Notes: generated by a model from the sequence alone, not told the origin. Positions 46,006-54,545 are shown, counted from the stretch's first letter. The stretch: DNA of 54,718 bases from Thiocapsa marina 5811 (GCF_000223985.1 NZ_AFWV01000022.1:1-54718), one strand, 5' to 3'. Made by a program: numbers and translations.

Positions 46006-46497
46006 CTACATCGCCATATCCAGATCGTCCTGGATCTCGGCGATGCCGGCGAGTGCGCATTCCTCGTCGGTCTCCCCCGAGGGTGCACCGCTGACGCCGA
46101 CGCCTGCCACAAGCGACGAGCCGCCGACCAGGACGGGAACACCGCCCGCGGACATGACGAGACCCTCGACACGCCCGATCGGCGTATCCGCCCGATCGGC
46201 CATGGCCGAGGTTGCGGCATTGAAGTTGACCGCGGTAAAGGCCTTCATCTTGCTGATCGGCACCGTGATCGGCGCGGCGATGGTGTCGCGCAGTGTCACC
46301 TGCACCGTGCCTTCGCGATCGACGACGGTGACAGCGATCTGGATCCCCTTCTCGCGACATTCCTCGATCGCCCCTTGGGCGATCTTCACCGCAGAATCCA
46401 TCGACAGACGCTGCAACGGGACCACCATAGGTCCGTCGGCGAGGGCCGATCCGCAGACCAATACAGTGGCGATGAGTACGGGAATGGTCTTCTTCAT
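46006..46497 (-). CDS. GlcG/HbpS-type heme-binding protein (DUF336), exported
   Basis: 163 residues with a signal peptide (MKKTIPVLIATVLV...ALADG) and a strong AGGAGGAG upstream of ATG 46497. The DUF336 core is seen in AVTVVDREGTVQVTLRDTIA, KAFTAVNFNAATSAM and GGVPVLVGGSSLVAGVGVSGAPSGETDEECALAGI. HbpS-type members bind heme or act as periplasmic sensors, and GlcG sits in glycolate operons; neither role is demonstrated here. It is a single gene, with ispG further upstream on its strand. The stop is right next to repeat element F. Confidence 0.85.
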   Translation of the reverse strand: MKKTIPVLIATVLVCGSALADGPMVVPLQRLSMDSAVKIAQGAIEECREKGIQIAVTVVDREGTVQVTLRDTIAAPITVPISKMKAFTAVNFNAATSAMADRADTPIGRVEGLVMSAGGVPVLVGGSSLVAGVGVSGAPSGETDEECALAGIAEIQDDLDMAM

Positions 46498-46654
46498 CTC
46501 TCCTCCTCTTTTCCGTTAGGGCATTCTTATCGTTAGTGCTTTGGATCAATATCTCGACGACGCGTACCCGCGGATCGGGGTGATTCAAATCGCCGTTACA
46601 CACGAATCATTGCTTCTCCGGGCATCGTCGAAGCCGAGCCGACCGGCGCGTCGG

Positions 46655-47887
46655 TCACTGCGCCCGATAGTGGGTCTCGATGTATTCGTCGACCATCCGC
46701 TTGAACTGCTCGGCGATCCCGTCGCCCTTGAGTGTGGCGACCTTCTCGCCGTCGACATAGACGGGTGCGGACGGGCGCTCGTCGTTGCCGGGCAGGCTGA
46801 TGCCGATATTGGCGTGCTTGCTCTCGCCGGGTCCGTTCACGACGCATCCCATCACTGCGACCTGCATGGTCTCGACCCCTGGAAACCGCGTGCGCCAATC
46901 CGGCATCTGCTCGCGAAGGTAGGCCTGAATGTCTTGCGCCAGGTGTTGGAAGGTATCGCTGGTGGTGCGTCCGCAGCCCGGACAGGCGGTGACCATGGGG
47001 GCGAAGGAGCGCATGCCCATGGTTTGGAGGATCTCCTGCGCGACCACCACCTCGCGGGTGCGCGCCTCACCCGGTGCAGGGGTCAACGAGATGCGGATGG
47101 TGTCGCCGATGCCTTCCTGAAGCAGCACGGACAAGGCGGCGGTGGATGCGACGATCCCCTTCGATCCCATGCCGGCCTCGGTCAGGCCCAGATGCAGGGC
47201 ATAGTCGCCGCGATCGGCCAGCATGCGATAGACCGCGATCAGATCCTGCACGCCGCTCATCTTGCAGGACAGGATGATGCGATCGCGCGGCAAGCCGACC
47301 TGCTCGGCGCGCTCGGCGCTCGAGATGGCCGATTCCACCATCGCCTCGCGCATCACCTGATCGGCATCGCGCGGCTCGGGCGAGCGTGCGTTCTCGTCCA
47401 TCATCCGCACGATCAGGTCGGGATCCAGGCTGCCCCAGTTCACCCCGATGCGCACCGGCCGATCGTAGCGGCAGGCGATTTCGACCATGGTCGCGAACTG
47501 GCTGTCCTTCTTCTCGCCCCGCCCGACATTGCCCGGGTTGATGCGGTACTTCGCCAGCGCCTCCGCGCACTCGGGGTAATCCGTAAGCAGACGGTGGCCG
47601 TTGAAATGAAAGTCGCCGACCAACGGCACGCTGCACCCTTGTGCGTCCAGCGCCTCGCGGATCGCCGGGACCGCGCGGGCCGCGGACTCGTGATTCACGG
47701 TGATTCGCACCAACTCCGAGCCGGCACGGGCAAGCTCGGCGACCTGTTGGACCGTGGAGGCGATATCCGCGGTGTCCGTATTGGTCATGGACTGGATGAC
47801 GATCGGGGATTGACCGCCGACGGTCACCGGTCCGATGCGAACCGGTACGGTTCGGCGTCTTTGAATCGGGAATCGAGTTGGGCTCAT
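46655..47887 (-). CDS. ispG: 4-hydroxy-3-methylbut-2-en-1-yl diphosphate synthase (flavodoxin)
   Basis: 410 residues. IspG converts MEcPP to HMBPP in the MEP isoprenoid pathway with a [4Fe-4S] cluster. The N-terminal TIM barrel begins [20 protein letters not shown]. The C-terminal reductase-like domain carries the cluster ligands in [20 protein letters not shown] and [18 protein letters not shown]. Length fits proteobacterial IspG (~370-420). The Nudix gene lies 27 bp upstream on the same strand and may be in one transcript. Start ATG 47887 gives [13 protein letters not shown], a basic N-terminus common in gammaproteobacterial IspG. Confidence 0.97.
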   Translation of the reverse strand: MSPTRFPIQRRRTVPVRIGPVTVGGQSPIVIQSMTNTDTADIASTVQQVAELARAGSELVRITVNHESAARAVPAIREALDAQGCSVPLVGDFHFNGHRLLTDYPECAEALAKYRINPGNVGRGEKKDSQFATMVEIACRYDRPVRIGVNWGSLDPDLIVRMMDENARSPEPRDADQVMREAMVESAISSAERAEQVGLPRDRIILSCKMSGVQDLIAVYRMLADRGDYALHLGLTEAGMGSKGIVASTAALSVLLQEGIGDTIRISLTPAPGEARTREVVVAQEILQTMGMRSFAPMVTACPGCGRTTSDTFQHLAQDIQAYLREQMPDWRTRFPGVETMQVAVMGCVVNGPGESKHANIGISLPGNDERPSAPVYVDGEKVATLKGDGIAEQFKRMVDEYIETHYRAQ

Positions 47888-47914
47888 AGTGCCTTTGCCG
47901 CTGCAGCGGCCCTG

Positions 47915-48799
47915 TCAGTTGGTCGGAGTCGAGCGTCGATCCGACGAGGGCAATGGGGAACGCAGACCCTGGACGATCGCGACATAATGCGGGTCGTCTT
48001 GAGGAATCAGTCCGTGGCGGATTAGAAAATCGATGATGACCAGGTTACAGTTGAGCTTGAAGTCATCGGTCTCGCGGACGATCTCCGCAACCTCCTTCAC
48101 CGGCACGCGATAGAAGGCTTCGACCTCCCCGTCGGTGCAGCGCGGCTCGAAGTCCTCCGGAAGCTCGAGATCGTAGCAGAACATGACGTCCGGCTTCAGC
48201 CCGCGCTCCGAATCGCGGCAGTAGGTGACGGCTCCGACGGCCACCGCCCGGTCCGCAAGGGCGGGGGGCATGCCGGCCTCCTCCGCGCACTCCTTGCGCA
48301 GATTCTCGATCAGACCGACACCGTGGGGCAACCCACCCGCAACAAGGTTATCGAGCCGCCCCGGATAGAGACGGCGATCGGCGGCGCGCCGGCCGATCCA
48401 CATCTCGATGCCCCGTGCGGTCCGCACGAAGCCGTTCAGATGCTGACCGAAGGCGCGCATCCCGAAGAAGGGTGCGCAGGCCCGATCGACCAGGCAGCGC
48501 GCCGCCTCGCGCCCGCCGGCGGTGACAGGGTACTGCTCGCCGTGCAGATAGGGGATGACGCCCTCGTCGACGAGGCCTCGCGTGACCTCGGCCAGCGCCG
48601 AGGTGCAACCCTCGAAGTCATCCGGCGTCTCGATCCACTCGACCGTCGTCTCAGTCACACGGAACCGTGTCGGCCAGCGCCGAAGCTCCTCTGCAGCGCT
48701 ACGCCGCAGGCTCCCGAGACGTTCGCCCCGTCGGATGAAGGGAACAAACGCGTCCGGCTCCCAGGCGTTACAGGCGTCGATCTTGTCGAGATAGCTCAT
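47915..48799 (-). CDS. Nudix hydrolase with DUF4743 domain
   Basis: 294 residues. The N-terminal DUF4743 region (~1-120) precedes a Nudix domain with the box GGLPHGVGLIENLRKECAEEAGM, the GX5EX7REXXEEXG pattern with RKEC in place of the usual R-E spacing. The family includes the Nudix part of yeast Tnr3, which cleaves oxidised thiamine diphosphate, but substrate is not certain here. ATG 48799 is preferred; the frame continues upstream to a TTG at 48829. Repeat element G begins 3 bp upstream of the ATG, so no normal ribosome binding site is visible, which is unusual. Confidence 0.85.
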   Translation of the reverse strand: MSYLDKIDACNAWEPDAFVPFIRRGERLGSLRRSAAEELRRWPTRFRVTETTVEWIETPDDFEGCTSALAEVTRGLVDEGVIPYLHGEQYPVTAGGREAARCLVDRACAPFFGMRAFGQHLNGFVRTARGIEMWIGRRAADRRLYPGRLDNLVAGGLPHGVGLIENLRKECAEEAGMPPALADRAVAVGAVTYCRDSERGLKPDVMFCYDLELPEDFEPRCTDGEVEAFYRVPVKEVAEIVRETDDFKLNCNLVIIDFLIRHGLIPQDDPHYVAIVQGLRSPLPSSDRRSTPTN

Positions 48800-48801
48800 T
48801 G

Positions 48802-48888
48802 ATGAACCGCGTCTTGGAGTGTCTTGCAACCTAATTCAGGTCACGCCCGGCCCGCTTCCCTCCGATACCTCGGCAGGACACGGTTCAT
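48802..48888. repeat. AAACCGCG-terminated element G
   Basis: ATGAACCGCGTC (48802-48813) and GACACGGTTCAT (48877-48888) are inverted at 11 of 12 positions; core 81 bp. It lies directly before the Nudix start codon and forms a doublet with element H, 15 bp away across an A-rich spacer. Confidence 0.72.
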
Positions 48889-48903
48889 TTGATAAAAAAA
48901 TCG

Positions 48904-48991
48904 TAAAACCGCGCCCGCTGAAACGCCCGTTAGTGACTCCAGTCTTCGATCTCGATGAAGACCGAGCCTATCTCGAGGAGGCGCGGTTTTA
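48904..48991. repeat. AAACCGCG-terminated element H
   Basis: TAAAACCGCGCC (48904-48915) is perfectly inverted as GGCGCGGTTTTA (48980-48991); core 82 bp. Its right terminus supplies the TAA stop codon of mazG (48989-48991). Confidence 0.78.
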
Positions 48992-49789
48992 ACGCTCCTC
49001 GGATTTGATGAGGCTCCAGAGCCGCTCCATCTCCGGTCTCACCGCAGCACTCGGCTCTTGCCCGCCGGCACGCAGGCACACCTCGACACGCCCGAAGCGC
49101 CGCTCGAAACGGTGGTTCGCCGCCCGCAGCGCCTGCTCGGCATCCACGCCCATATGGCGGGCGAGATTGACACAGGAGAACAGCAGGTCGCCGATCTCGT
49201 GCACCCGCTCGGTCGGCTCGGCGTGGGCGCGCAGCGTCTCGCGACACTCCTGCAGCTCTTCGAGCACCTTGTCGAAGACCTCTTCCATCTCGTCCCAATC
49301 AAAGCCGACGACCGCCGCGCGCTTCTGCAGCTTCTCGGCCCGCACCAGGGCGGGGAGGGCTTGGGCAACCCCTTCGAGCACGCTCCCGATGGGTCGCTGG
49401 CGCTTGCTTGCACGCTCGGCGGCCTTCTCGCGCTCCCAGTTCGCGCGTACCGCTTCCTCGTCCTCGAGCTCCGCGTCTCCGAAGACATGCGGATGGCGGC
49501 GGATCATCTTCTCGCTGATCGACTGCACCACGTCCGGGAAGGCGAAGCTCCCTTGCTCCTCGGCGATCCGGGCATGGTAGACCACCTGAAGCAGCAGATC
49601 GCCGAGCTCCTCGCGCAGCTCCTTCATGTCCTCGTTCTCGATCGCTTCGGCGACCTCGTAGGCCTCCTCCAAGGTGAAGGGCAGGATGCTGCGGAAGGTC
49701 TGCTCCTGGTCCCACGGACAGCCGTCCTGTGGATCGCGTAGACGCGCAACGATGGCGATGAGATCGGAAATCGAGTCGTGTCGGTTCAT
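48989..49789 (-). CDS. mazG: Nucleoside triphosphate pyrophosphohydrolase MazG
   Basis: 266 residues, matching E. coli MazG (263). It hydrolyses NTPs and dNTPs to NMP plus PPi, a house-cleaning and (p)ppGpp-related role. Two MazG all-helical repeats are present: GCPWDQEQTFRSILPFTLEE AYEVAEAIE in the first, with the EExxE metal ligands continuing to ELREELGDLLLQ, and a second at ~165-235 (FDKVLEELQECRE, HEIGDLLFSCVNLARHMG). The gene ends in GAGCGT followed by TAA from repeat element H. It starts at ATG 49789, 190 bp from the next upstream gene on this strand. Confidence 0.94.
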   Translation of the reverse strand: MNRHDSISDLIAIVARLRDPQDGCPWDQEQTFRSILPFTLEEAYEVAEAIENEDMKELREELGDLLLQVVYHARIAEEQGSFAFPDVVQSISEKMIRRHPHVFGDAELEDEEAVRANWEREKAAERASKRQRPIGSVLEGVAQALPALVRAEKLQKRAAVVGFDWDEMEEVFDKVLEELQECRETLRAHAEPTERVHEIGDLLFSCVNLARHMGVDAEQALRAANHRFERRFGRVEVCLRAGGQEPSAAVRPEMERLWSLIKSEER

Positions 49790-49898
49790 AGGCTGAAGGT
49801 GTTCCGGGCGAATGGCGGATGCGGATTTCGGGGTCTGCTGGGCCGAGACGGGATCGAACCGCCTAGCAACTGTTCAACAACAGGTGATCCATCTTAGC

Positions 49899-49923
49899 CC
49901 CTCTCCCCTCGCGGGAGAGGGGT
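49899..49923. repeat. CCCCTCTCCC hairpin
   Basis: CCCCTCTCCC (49899-49908) pairs with GGGAGAGGGG (49914-49923) across a CTCGC loop. Short palindromes of this type, followed by GGTTGCGGAGAGGGGG, are common interspersed repeats in high-GC proteobacteria. Confidence 0.7.
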
Positions 49924-49986
49924 TGCGGAGAGGGGGAGAATGCACCGGAAGAGCTAAGTTGTTTCTGCACCGTGACCTACCGAGTC

Positions 49987-50349
49987 TCAAGCGGCGCCGT
50001 ACACGAATCCGTCGAAGGCGACTCCGAGCAAGATCGCACCGATCCCGCCCCATTTCCAGTAGCTGCGGGGAATGCCGATGATCTCGTCCGGGCGTGAGCG
50101 ACTCGGATCCTTGAGGATCTCGTAGAGGTGCGGGCCGGCCAGGAACCAGGGCAGGAATCCGAAGAAGGTCGGCACCGCGAGCCACAACGGGACCGGCTCG
50201 TTTAAGAAGAGCGCCACGGCCAAGACCGGCCAAAGCACGAGATAACCGGCGGTGAGCTTCGCGTCACGCGATTTCTGCGCCGTGGTTGCGAACGTCAGGA
50301 GTGCGACGATTCCCCAAGAGGCGACGATCAGGATGAGGAGTATGCGCAT
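49987..50349 (-). CDS. Small integral membrane protein, unknown
   Basis: 120 residues from ATG 50349; an in-frame codon further upstream would add an improbable soluble leader. Four hydrophobic segments are visible: MRILLILIVASWGIVALLTF, LTAGYLVLWPVLAVALFL, LWLAVPTFFGFLPWFLAG and WGGIGAILLGVAFDGFVYG. The loop between the third and fourth holds LYEILKDPSRSRPDEI. No family is recognised. It should sit in the inner membrane. It is monocistronic, well separated from mazG by 197 bp that include a CCCCTCTCCC hairpin. Confidence 0.7.
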   Translation of the reverse strand: MRILLILIVASWGIVALLTFATTAQKSRDAKLTAGYLVLWPVLAVALFLNEPVPLWLAVPTFFGFLPWFLAGPHLYEILKDPSRSRPDEIIGIPRSYWKWGGIGAILLGVAFDGFVYGAA

Positions 50350-51041
50350 TGGGGTCGCGGTGATGGCATTGCTTGGGTTCTCTGCGATGATCCGAGGACT
50401 CTCGTCATGCGTCACGTGCGCCTGAAACGGGCGCCTGAAATGCGACGCGACCAAACGAAGAATGACGTCGGGCCGATCGACGCGTACCCCGGAAAGCCGC
50501 CGGTCATGTTAGCGGATCCTCCGACCAACGGTCCAACTCGGGTGCAACGCCATGCCTTGGAGCAGGTTTTCAGGAACATCCCTCGGGCTCGACGCTGTTC
50601 TGTTTCGACAAGCCGGGACGCGGTGAATCACATGCGAAGCGAAAATCAAACACGCTGAGGCGAGCCGAATCCTTGCGGCGGGTTCCGGAACTGGTCTAGT
50701 TCCGGTTGCGTGCGAGGCATCCGACCTTGATCTCGCGGGTGAGGACGAGTCCGGTCTTGCTTCCGCCCGAAGAGCACCCGTCGGCGAGGGCGTCGTGAGT
50801 CTGCCGACCGTGCCCTCCGGCGGGAACGCCGAACGCCTGCGCTTCACCCGCGTGAAGCCGGATCCGGCGGTCGACAATCTCGGCGTCGAACGAGGTGAGT
50901 CGAACCTCTTGACAGCCGACCGCCGGATCCGGAAGATACGCGGCTCGGTGGTGTCGCCGACAAGCACACCGCCAAGCGTCAATCAGTCTGCAGGCATGCC
51001 GGACTGGATAGAGCCTCCACGGATGGAGCGCCGCACTCAAA
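50350..51041. other. Gene-poor region upstream of tRNA-Arg
   Basis: Frames exist on both strands (50509-50982 minus, 50795-51064 plus) but none shows a ribosome binding site or family features. I see no repeat, promoter or RNA that can be supported beyond the tRNA gene itself. Confidence 0.45.
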
Positions 51042-51118
51042 GCGCCCGTAGCTCAGCTGGATAGAGTACCTGGCTACGAACCAGGTGGTCGGAGGTTCGA
51101 ATCCTTCCGGGCGCGCCA
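51042..51118 (+). tRNA. tRNA-Arg (anticodon ACG)
   Basis: A 77-base cloverleaf with CCA encoded. Acceptor GCGCCCG pairs with CGGGCGC, D arm GCTC-AGCTGGATA-GAGT, anticodon stem CCTGG/CCAGG with loop CTACGAA (anticodon ACG, read as ICG), and T arm GGAGG-TTCGAAT-CCTTC. It reads CGU/CGC/CGA codons. Followed after ~12 bases by an intrinsic terminator. Confidence 0.97.
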
Positions 51119-51129
51119 AACAGAACAAG

Positions 51130-51161
51130 CGGTTAGCTGAGAAATTAGCTAGCCGTTTTTT
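51130..51161 (+). terminator. Intrinsic terminator after tRNA-Arg
   Basis: CGGTTAGCT (51130-51138) pairs with AGCTAGCCG (51147-51155; one G-U pair) and is followed directly by TTTTTT. This is a standard Rho-independent terminator 12 bases past the tRNA. Confidence 0.88.
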
Positions 51162-51847
51162 GTTTGTGCAGGGTAAACCAGTTTTGTAGTCGCGTCTGTA
51201 GTCGCGTGCTGGGGCGGCAACCCTGCTTGACCTAACTTGCGGCACTCCTGAGTTCAGCTGACGACAGCAGGAATCCGCACGAACAGGCCCGTCCTGTTGT
51301 TTCCAGCATTTTCTCGTCACAGATTTCTAAGATTCGCTCACCTGACTTCCGCCGATCTTTCCGCACTGCGGCACCGGCAGAGAGGCGGCGGTCCGTTCTC
51401 GACCCAGACCGGCCACCGAGCCGAGCCAGTCGACCGATCACTTTGCCCCATGACCGGTCACTAGGTCCAGGAGGTCTGAGGGGAAGGTCTCGGCCAGTTT
51501 CGGACACCGTTGCTTGCCAGGCCGGGGTCCGCAGTCGCGTGTGCAGCGGACACTCGCTGCGGCCATGAGTTGCGTGTACTGTCCCCGGAACTGCCTGCAC
51601 CCAGGCCCCGGCAAACCACCCCCCCACGCCTGCTCGGTCCCCTCCGAGACTGCGACCTGATCCCCGACTCTCCCCGTCCCTCACCGTCGGCTCGCGCGCG
51701 ACTCAGTCCGGTCCTTGCCACCCGCCTCCCAACGATGGTAGCGTCCGCCCGACGCTAGTCGTCCGTGCGATTGGACTTCCCATCCCCCTGGTTCCGGCGT
51801 CTTGTCGATCGGTAACACCGAGGCAACAACCCGTGCGGCAAGACCCC
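51162..51847. other. Noncoding region between tRNA-Arg and the DUF3179 gene
   Basis: About 690 bp without a supported gene. A GTAGTCGCG direct repeat at 51187-51195 and 51199-51210 follows the terminator. No integrase, attachment repeat or other structure was found. Confidence 0.45.
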
Positions 51848-53218
51848 ATGCGTAACCCACTGGTCCTGGCGCTCACCGCGCCCCTTCTGGCCGCGTCGCT
51901 GCTGCTGACGGCGGCGCAGGTGCGACCGGCGCCCGATGCCGGGGCGGGGCATCTGCCGCTCACGGTCTTCTACGACCTCATGGCGGACGACCGCACCGCC
52001 GGTGCGGCCCTGGACCGCATCGATGCCGGTTGGCGGGACGGTTACGCCGGGATGCTGCTGGACCTGGTCTATTTCGTGGTCTCCGATCCCATCGAGGACC
52101 GGATGACCCGCCTCCTGGAGCAGGCCTCAGGGATCACCTACCGAGGCGACTACGACCCCTTCTACCGCTGGCTGTGGACCGCGAAGCCCGCAGAGCATCC
52201 CGACTACGCCGACTTCAAGGCACAGCTCTACGCCGACATCGACCCGCGCTTTCGCGCCTATTTCGACGGCGACCCCGGGCGCACCATCCGTCTCGACGAG
52301 GTGCTGTGGGGCGGGGTGAGACGGGACGGCATCCCGCCCCTGGTGAATCCCGGGATGATCCCCGCCCGTGATGCCGGTTACCTGGACGACGACAACACCG
52401 TCTTCGGCGTCTATCTCAACGGCGAAGCCCGCGCCTATCCCAAGCGCATCCTGGCCTGGCACGAGCTGGTGCGAGACCGCGTCGGCGGGCGCGAGATCGC
52501 GGGCGTCTACTGCACCCTGTGCGGGGCCATGATCGTCTACGACCCGGAGGTGCGGGGCACCCGCCACGTGCTCGGCACCAGCGGATTCCTGTACCGCTCC
52601 AACAAGCTGATGTACGACCAGGCCACCGAGTCCCTGTGGTCTACCTTCACCGGGGAGCCGGTGGTCGGGCCACTGGTGGACAAGGGCATCGAGCTCCGGA
52701 CCCTGCCGGTGGTCACGGCGAGTTGGAAGGAGTGGCGCGCCCGCCATCCGGACACCCTGGCGCTGTCCCTGGATACGGGACGGGATCGGGACTACAGCGA
52801 GGGCGCCGCCTATCGGGACTATTTCGCCACCGACCGGCTGATGTTCACCGTGCCCGGCATCGACCGCCGCCTGCCCAACAAGGCCGAGGTGCTGGCCCTG
52901 CGCTACGGCGGCGAGCCGCTGGCGATCTCGGCCGAGTATCTCGAGCGACGGCCGGTCCATCACGACCGAACCGGCGGCACCGGCTTCGTGGTGCTCACGG
53001 ATGCGAGCGGAGCCAACCGGGTCTACGAATCCAACGGCGTGCGCTTCACGGCCTGGGACGGCGCCACCCGCGCCTTCGATACCGAAGGTGACGGCTGGGC
53101 GGTGAGCGAATCGACCCTGACCCATAGCGACGGGCGGCGCCTGGAGCGTCTCACTGCTCACCGGGCCTTCTGGTTCGGCTGGCAGGCCCAGTTCCCGGAG
53201 ACCCGGCTTGTGAAATGA
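51848..53218 (+). CDS. DUF3179 domain exported protein
   Basis: 456 residues from ATG 51848 with a signal peptide (LVLALTAPLLAASLLLTAAQ); a GTG five codons upstream is also possible. DUF3179 is a family of unknown function found in secreted or periplasmic proteins. Its hallmarks are LAWHELVRDRVGGREIAGVYCTLCGAMIVY, with the CxxC, and STFTGEPVVGPLVDKGIEL. The region AYFDGD...RLDEVLWGGVRRDGIPPL is also conserved in the family. No partner is evident; the gene stands between the tRNA-Arg and a decayed zone, which could mean acquisition with an island. Function not assigned. Confidence 0.85.
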   Translation: MRNPLVLALTAPLLAASLLLTAAQVRPAPDAGAGHLPLTVFYDLMADDRTAGAALDRIDAGWRDGYAGMLLDLVYFVVSDPIEDRMTRLLEQASGITYRGDYDPFYRWLWTAKPAEHPDYADFKAQLYADIDPRFRAYFDGDPGRTIRLDEVLWGGVRRDGIPPLVNPGMIPARDAGYLDDDNTVFGVYLNGEARAYPKRILAWHELVRDRVGGREIAGVYCTLCGAMIVYDPEVRGTRHVLGTSGFLYRSNKLMYDQATESLWSTFTGEPVVGPLVDKGIELRTLPVVTASWKEWRARHPDTLALSLDTGRDRDYSEGAAYRDYFATDRLMFTVPGIDRRLPNKAEVLALRYGGEPLAISAEYLERRPVHHDRTGGTGFVVLTDASGANRVYESNGVRFTAWDGATRAFDTEGDGWAVSESTLTHSDGRRLERLTAHRAFWFGWQAQFPETRLVK

Positions 53219-53376
53219 CCGGCGCGTATCGGCCGAGCAACCCGGCTCCCTCCGCGCAGCGAGCTTGCACCCATGAGGATTACAACATTTACAATCAGAG
53301 AAACTGACCGGCTTATGTGGGTTTCTTCGAGCAGGCCCAGTCAATCGCAGCGTTAGATCTTGAGCGCGTCGTCACT
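53219..53376. other. Short spacer before the remnants
   Basis: No gene or structure recognised. The DUF3179 gene ends at 53218 and the minus-strand SUKH-like fragment ends at 53377. Confidence 0.4.
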
Positions 53377-53604
53377 TTAAAGACCTCCGACAAAAAACTT
53401 GAAGTTCTTCGCACCAAGATTGATTTTGTAATCCAATTCCTGATCGACATAGACAACCTGAGGCGCTCCCTCGGGACCACAGGTTCGATAGTCAAGACAG
53501 CGTTTGCCACCGGGGCTCCAGAGCACCGCGGTATGGCGGCTTTCAACGATCCGGCCGCTGCATCGCGGGCGAGAAAGGCCTATCGGAATCGCCCCCCTGA
53601 GCAC
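53377..53604 (-). pseudogene. Truncated SUKH (SMI1/KNR4)-like immunity protein, 3' fragment
   Basis: A 75-codon open stretch ending in TAA at 53377. Its C-terminal half reads VLWSPGGKRCLDYRTCGPEG...QVVYVDQELDYKINL...FFVGGL, which resembles the strand-rich end of SMI1/KNR4 (SUKH) proteins, a class that neutralises polymorphic toxins. The N-terminal half of the family is missing and sequence upstream joins alcohol-dehydrogenase-derived DNA on the other strand. So this looks like the surviving tail of an immunity gene. The family call is by eye and moderate. No toxin partner is visible. Confidence 0.5.
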
Positions 53605-53758
53605 CGGCCACCACCAGCAAGATGCTGGATTTCTGCGCCCTCCACCACATCGATGCCCTCACCGAGCACTACCCACGCGTCAGGTCAACGAGGCCATGGC
53701 GCACTTGGAAGCCGGCAAGGCACGCTACCGGGTCGTGTTGGAAAACGACGCGACCTAG
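53583..53758 (+). pseudogene. Frameshifted C-terminal fragment of a zinc alcohol dehydrogenase
   Basis: One frame reads KMLDFCALHHIDALTEHYP and a shifted frame then reads QVNEAMAHLEAGKARYRVVLENDAT before TAG at 53756. This matches the end of the medium-chain Zn alcohol dehydrogenase family (MLDFCAxHxI...VNEAxxHLxAGKARYRxVL). A frameshift near 53670 and an upstream in-frame stop show it is dead. Only about 55 residues remain of a ~350-residue enzyme. Confidence 0.62.
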
Positions 53759-54341
53759 CGCTGAGTCGCAGGGGCTTGAGCAGTCAACTTCAGCGCGCCA
53801 GCCGGTTCAAGTAGCGCGATGCTCGAGGGTACGCCCCATGACCCACAGCTGCCTCTCAAGGCCAGCCTTATGGTTACCGCAAAGGACGCATTTCGGTCGC
53901 TCGCAGATGGCCCGCCGAATGGATCGGTTCAGCCATAAGCGGCCTCCCGACGCCGCATGACAGGCGGCCGCAATGGCGTCTGTCGAGGTCGTTCGAGTCG
54001 CTCGACACCAGTGGATGGATGCGGTCTGTCGCCGCCAGCGGCAGGCCAACTGCCGGGAATGCATACAGTGGCCCGCGGATTATCTTTGGTAAATTCATTC
54101 AATCGCCGAAAGAAATCCGTGGGGTCTGCTTACGGTGCTTTCTGCTCAAACTCGCCCCCGCTCTGTCCGAGGCGGCCTCCGATCACCGTCGACATCTGGT
54201 CCGAGATGCTCGGACGATGATCTCCTGAGAAATTTTTTCACCCTCCTGTAACCAATCGACGGCGGCCGACGACGAGCCCTGTGAGCCTACCGGCCAGGGC
54301 CGGTGCCTAGGGTCGTCCAATCGTTAACCTTGAAGGAAACC
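53759..54341. other. Degraded region without a recognised gene
   Basis: Short frames on the minus strand (53807-54064) hint at transposon-like remains but I cannot assign them to a family. The stretch separates two pseudogenes from the truncated spondin-domain gene. Confidence 0.4.
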
Positions 54342-54545
54342 ATGATGAAACTCACCAAATCGATCGCCACGGGAACCGGGATGATGGCGCTGCTGCTGAT
54401 TTCGGCAGCGCACGCAGATAACCAGCGCGGAGGAGCGACAAGGGATTACACCGTGACCATTACCAACTTGACGCTGGGCCAGGTCTTCAGTCCGCCGGTG
54501 CTGGTGACGCATAAGCAAGATGTCGCACTCTTTACCCATCTTTGA
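54342..54545 (+). pseudogene. Truncated spondin-N domain exported protein
   Basis: 67 codons from ATG 54342 (AAGGA upstream; ATG 54345 also possible): signal peptide GMMALLLISAAHA, then YTVTITNLTLGQVFSPPVLV THK, the start of a spondin N-terminal domain, ending in TGA after VALFTHL. Bacterial spondin-domain proteins are ~200 residues or longer and continue past this point (VxLF-LGxPAS). The truncation is followed by the start of a transposase gene 141 bp on, so insertion of a mobile element is the likely cause. It could also be a short genuine protein. Confidence 0.5.

Noticed and set aside
49834-49870. tRNA-like 3' end on the minus strand (GGCGGTTCGATCCC...TCTCGG)
   Set aside because: The T-stem is mismatched and no D arm or anticodon arm can be formed; at most an old tRNA remnant, which I could not confirm.
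51041-51320. Minus-strand ORF over the tRNA with CLARPEGFEPPTTWFVARY...QLSYGR
   Set aside because: This is the well-known false protein produced by translating the antisense of tRNA-Arg; the real feature is the tRNA.
53807-54064. Minus-strand frame with possible transposase-like Cys pattern (CVLCGNH)
   Set aside because: No family could be assigned, no start with ribosome binding site, and it lies in a decayed zone.
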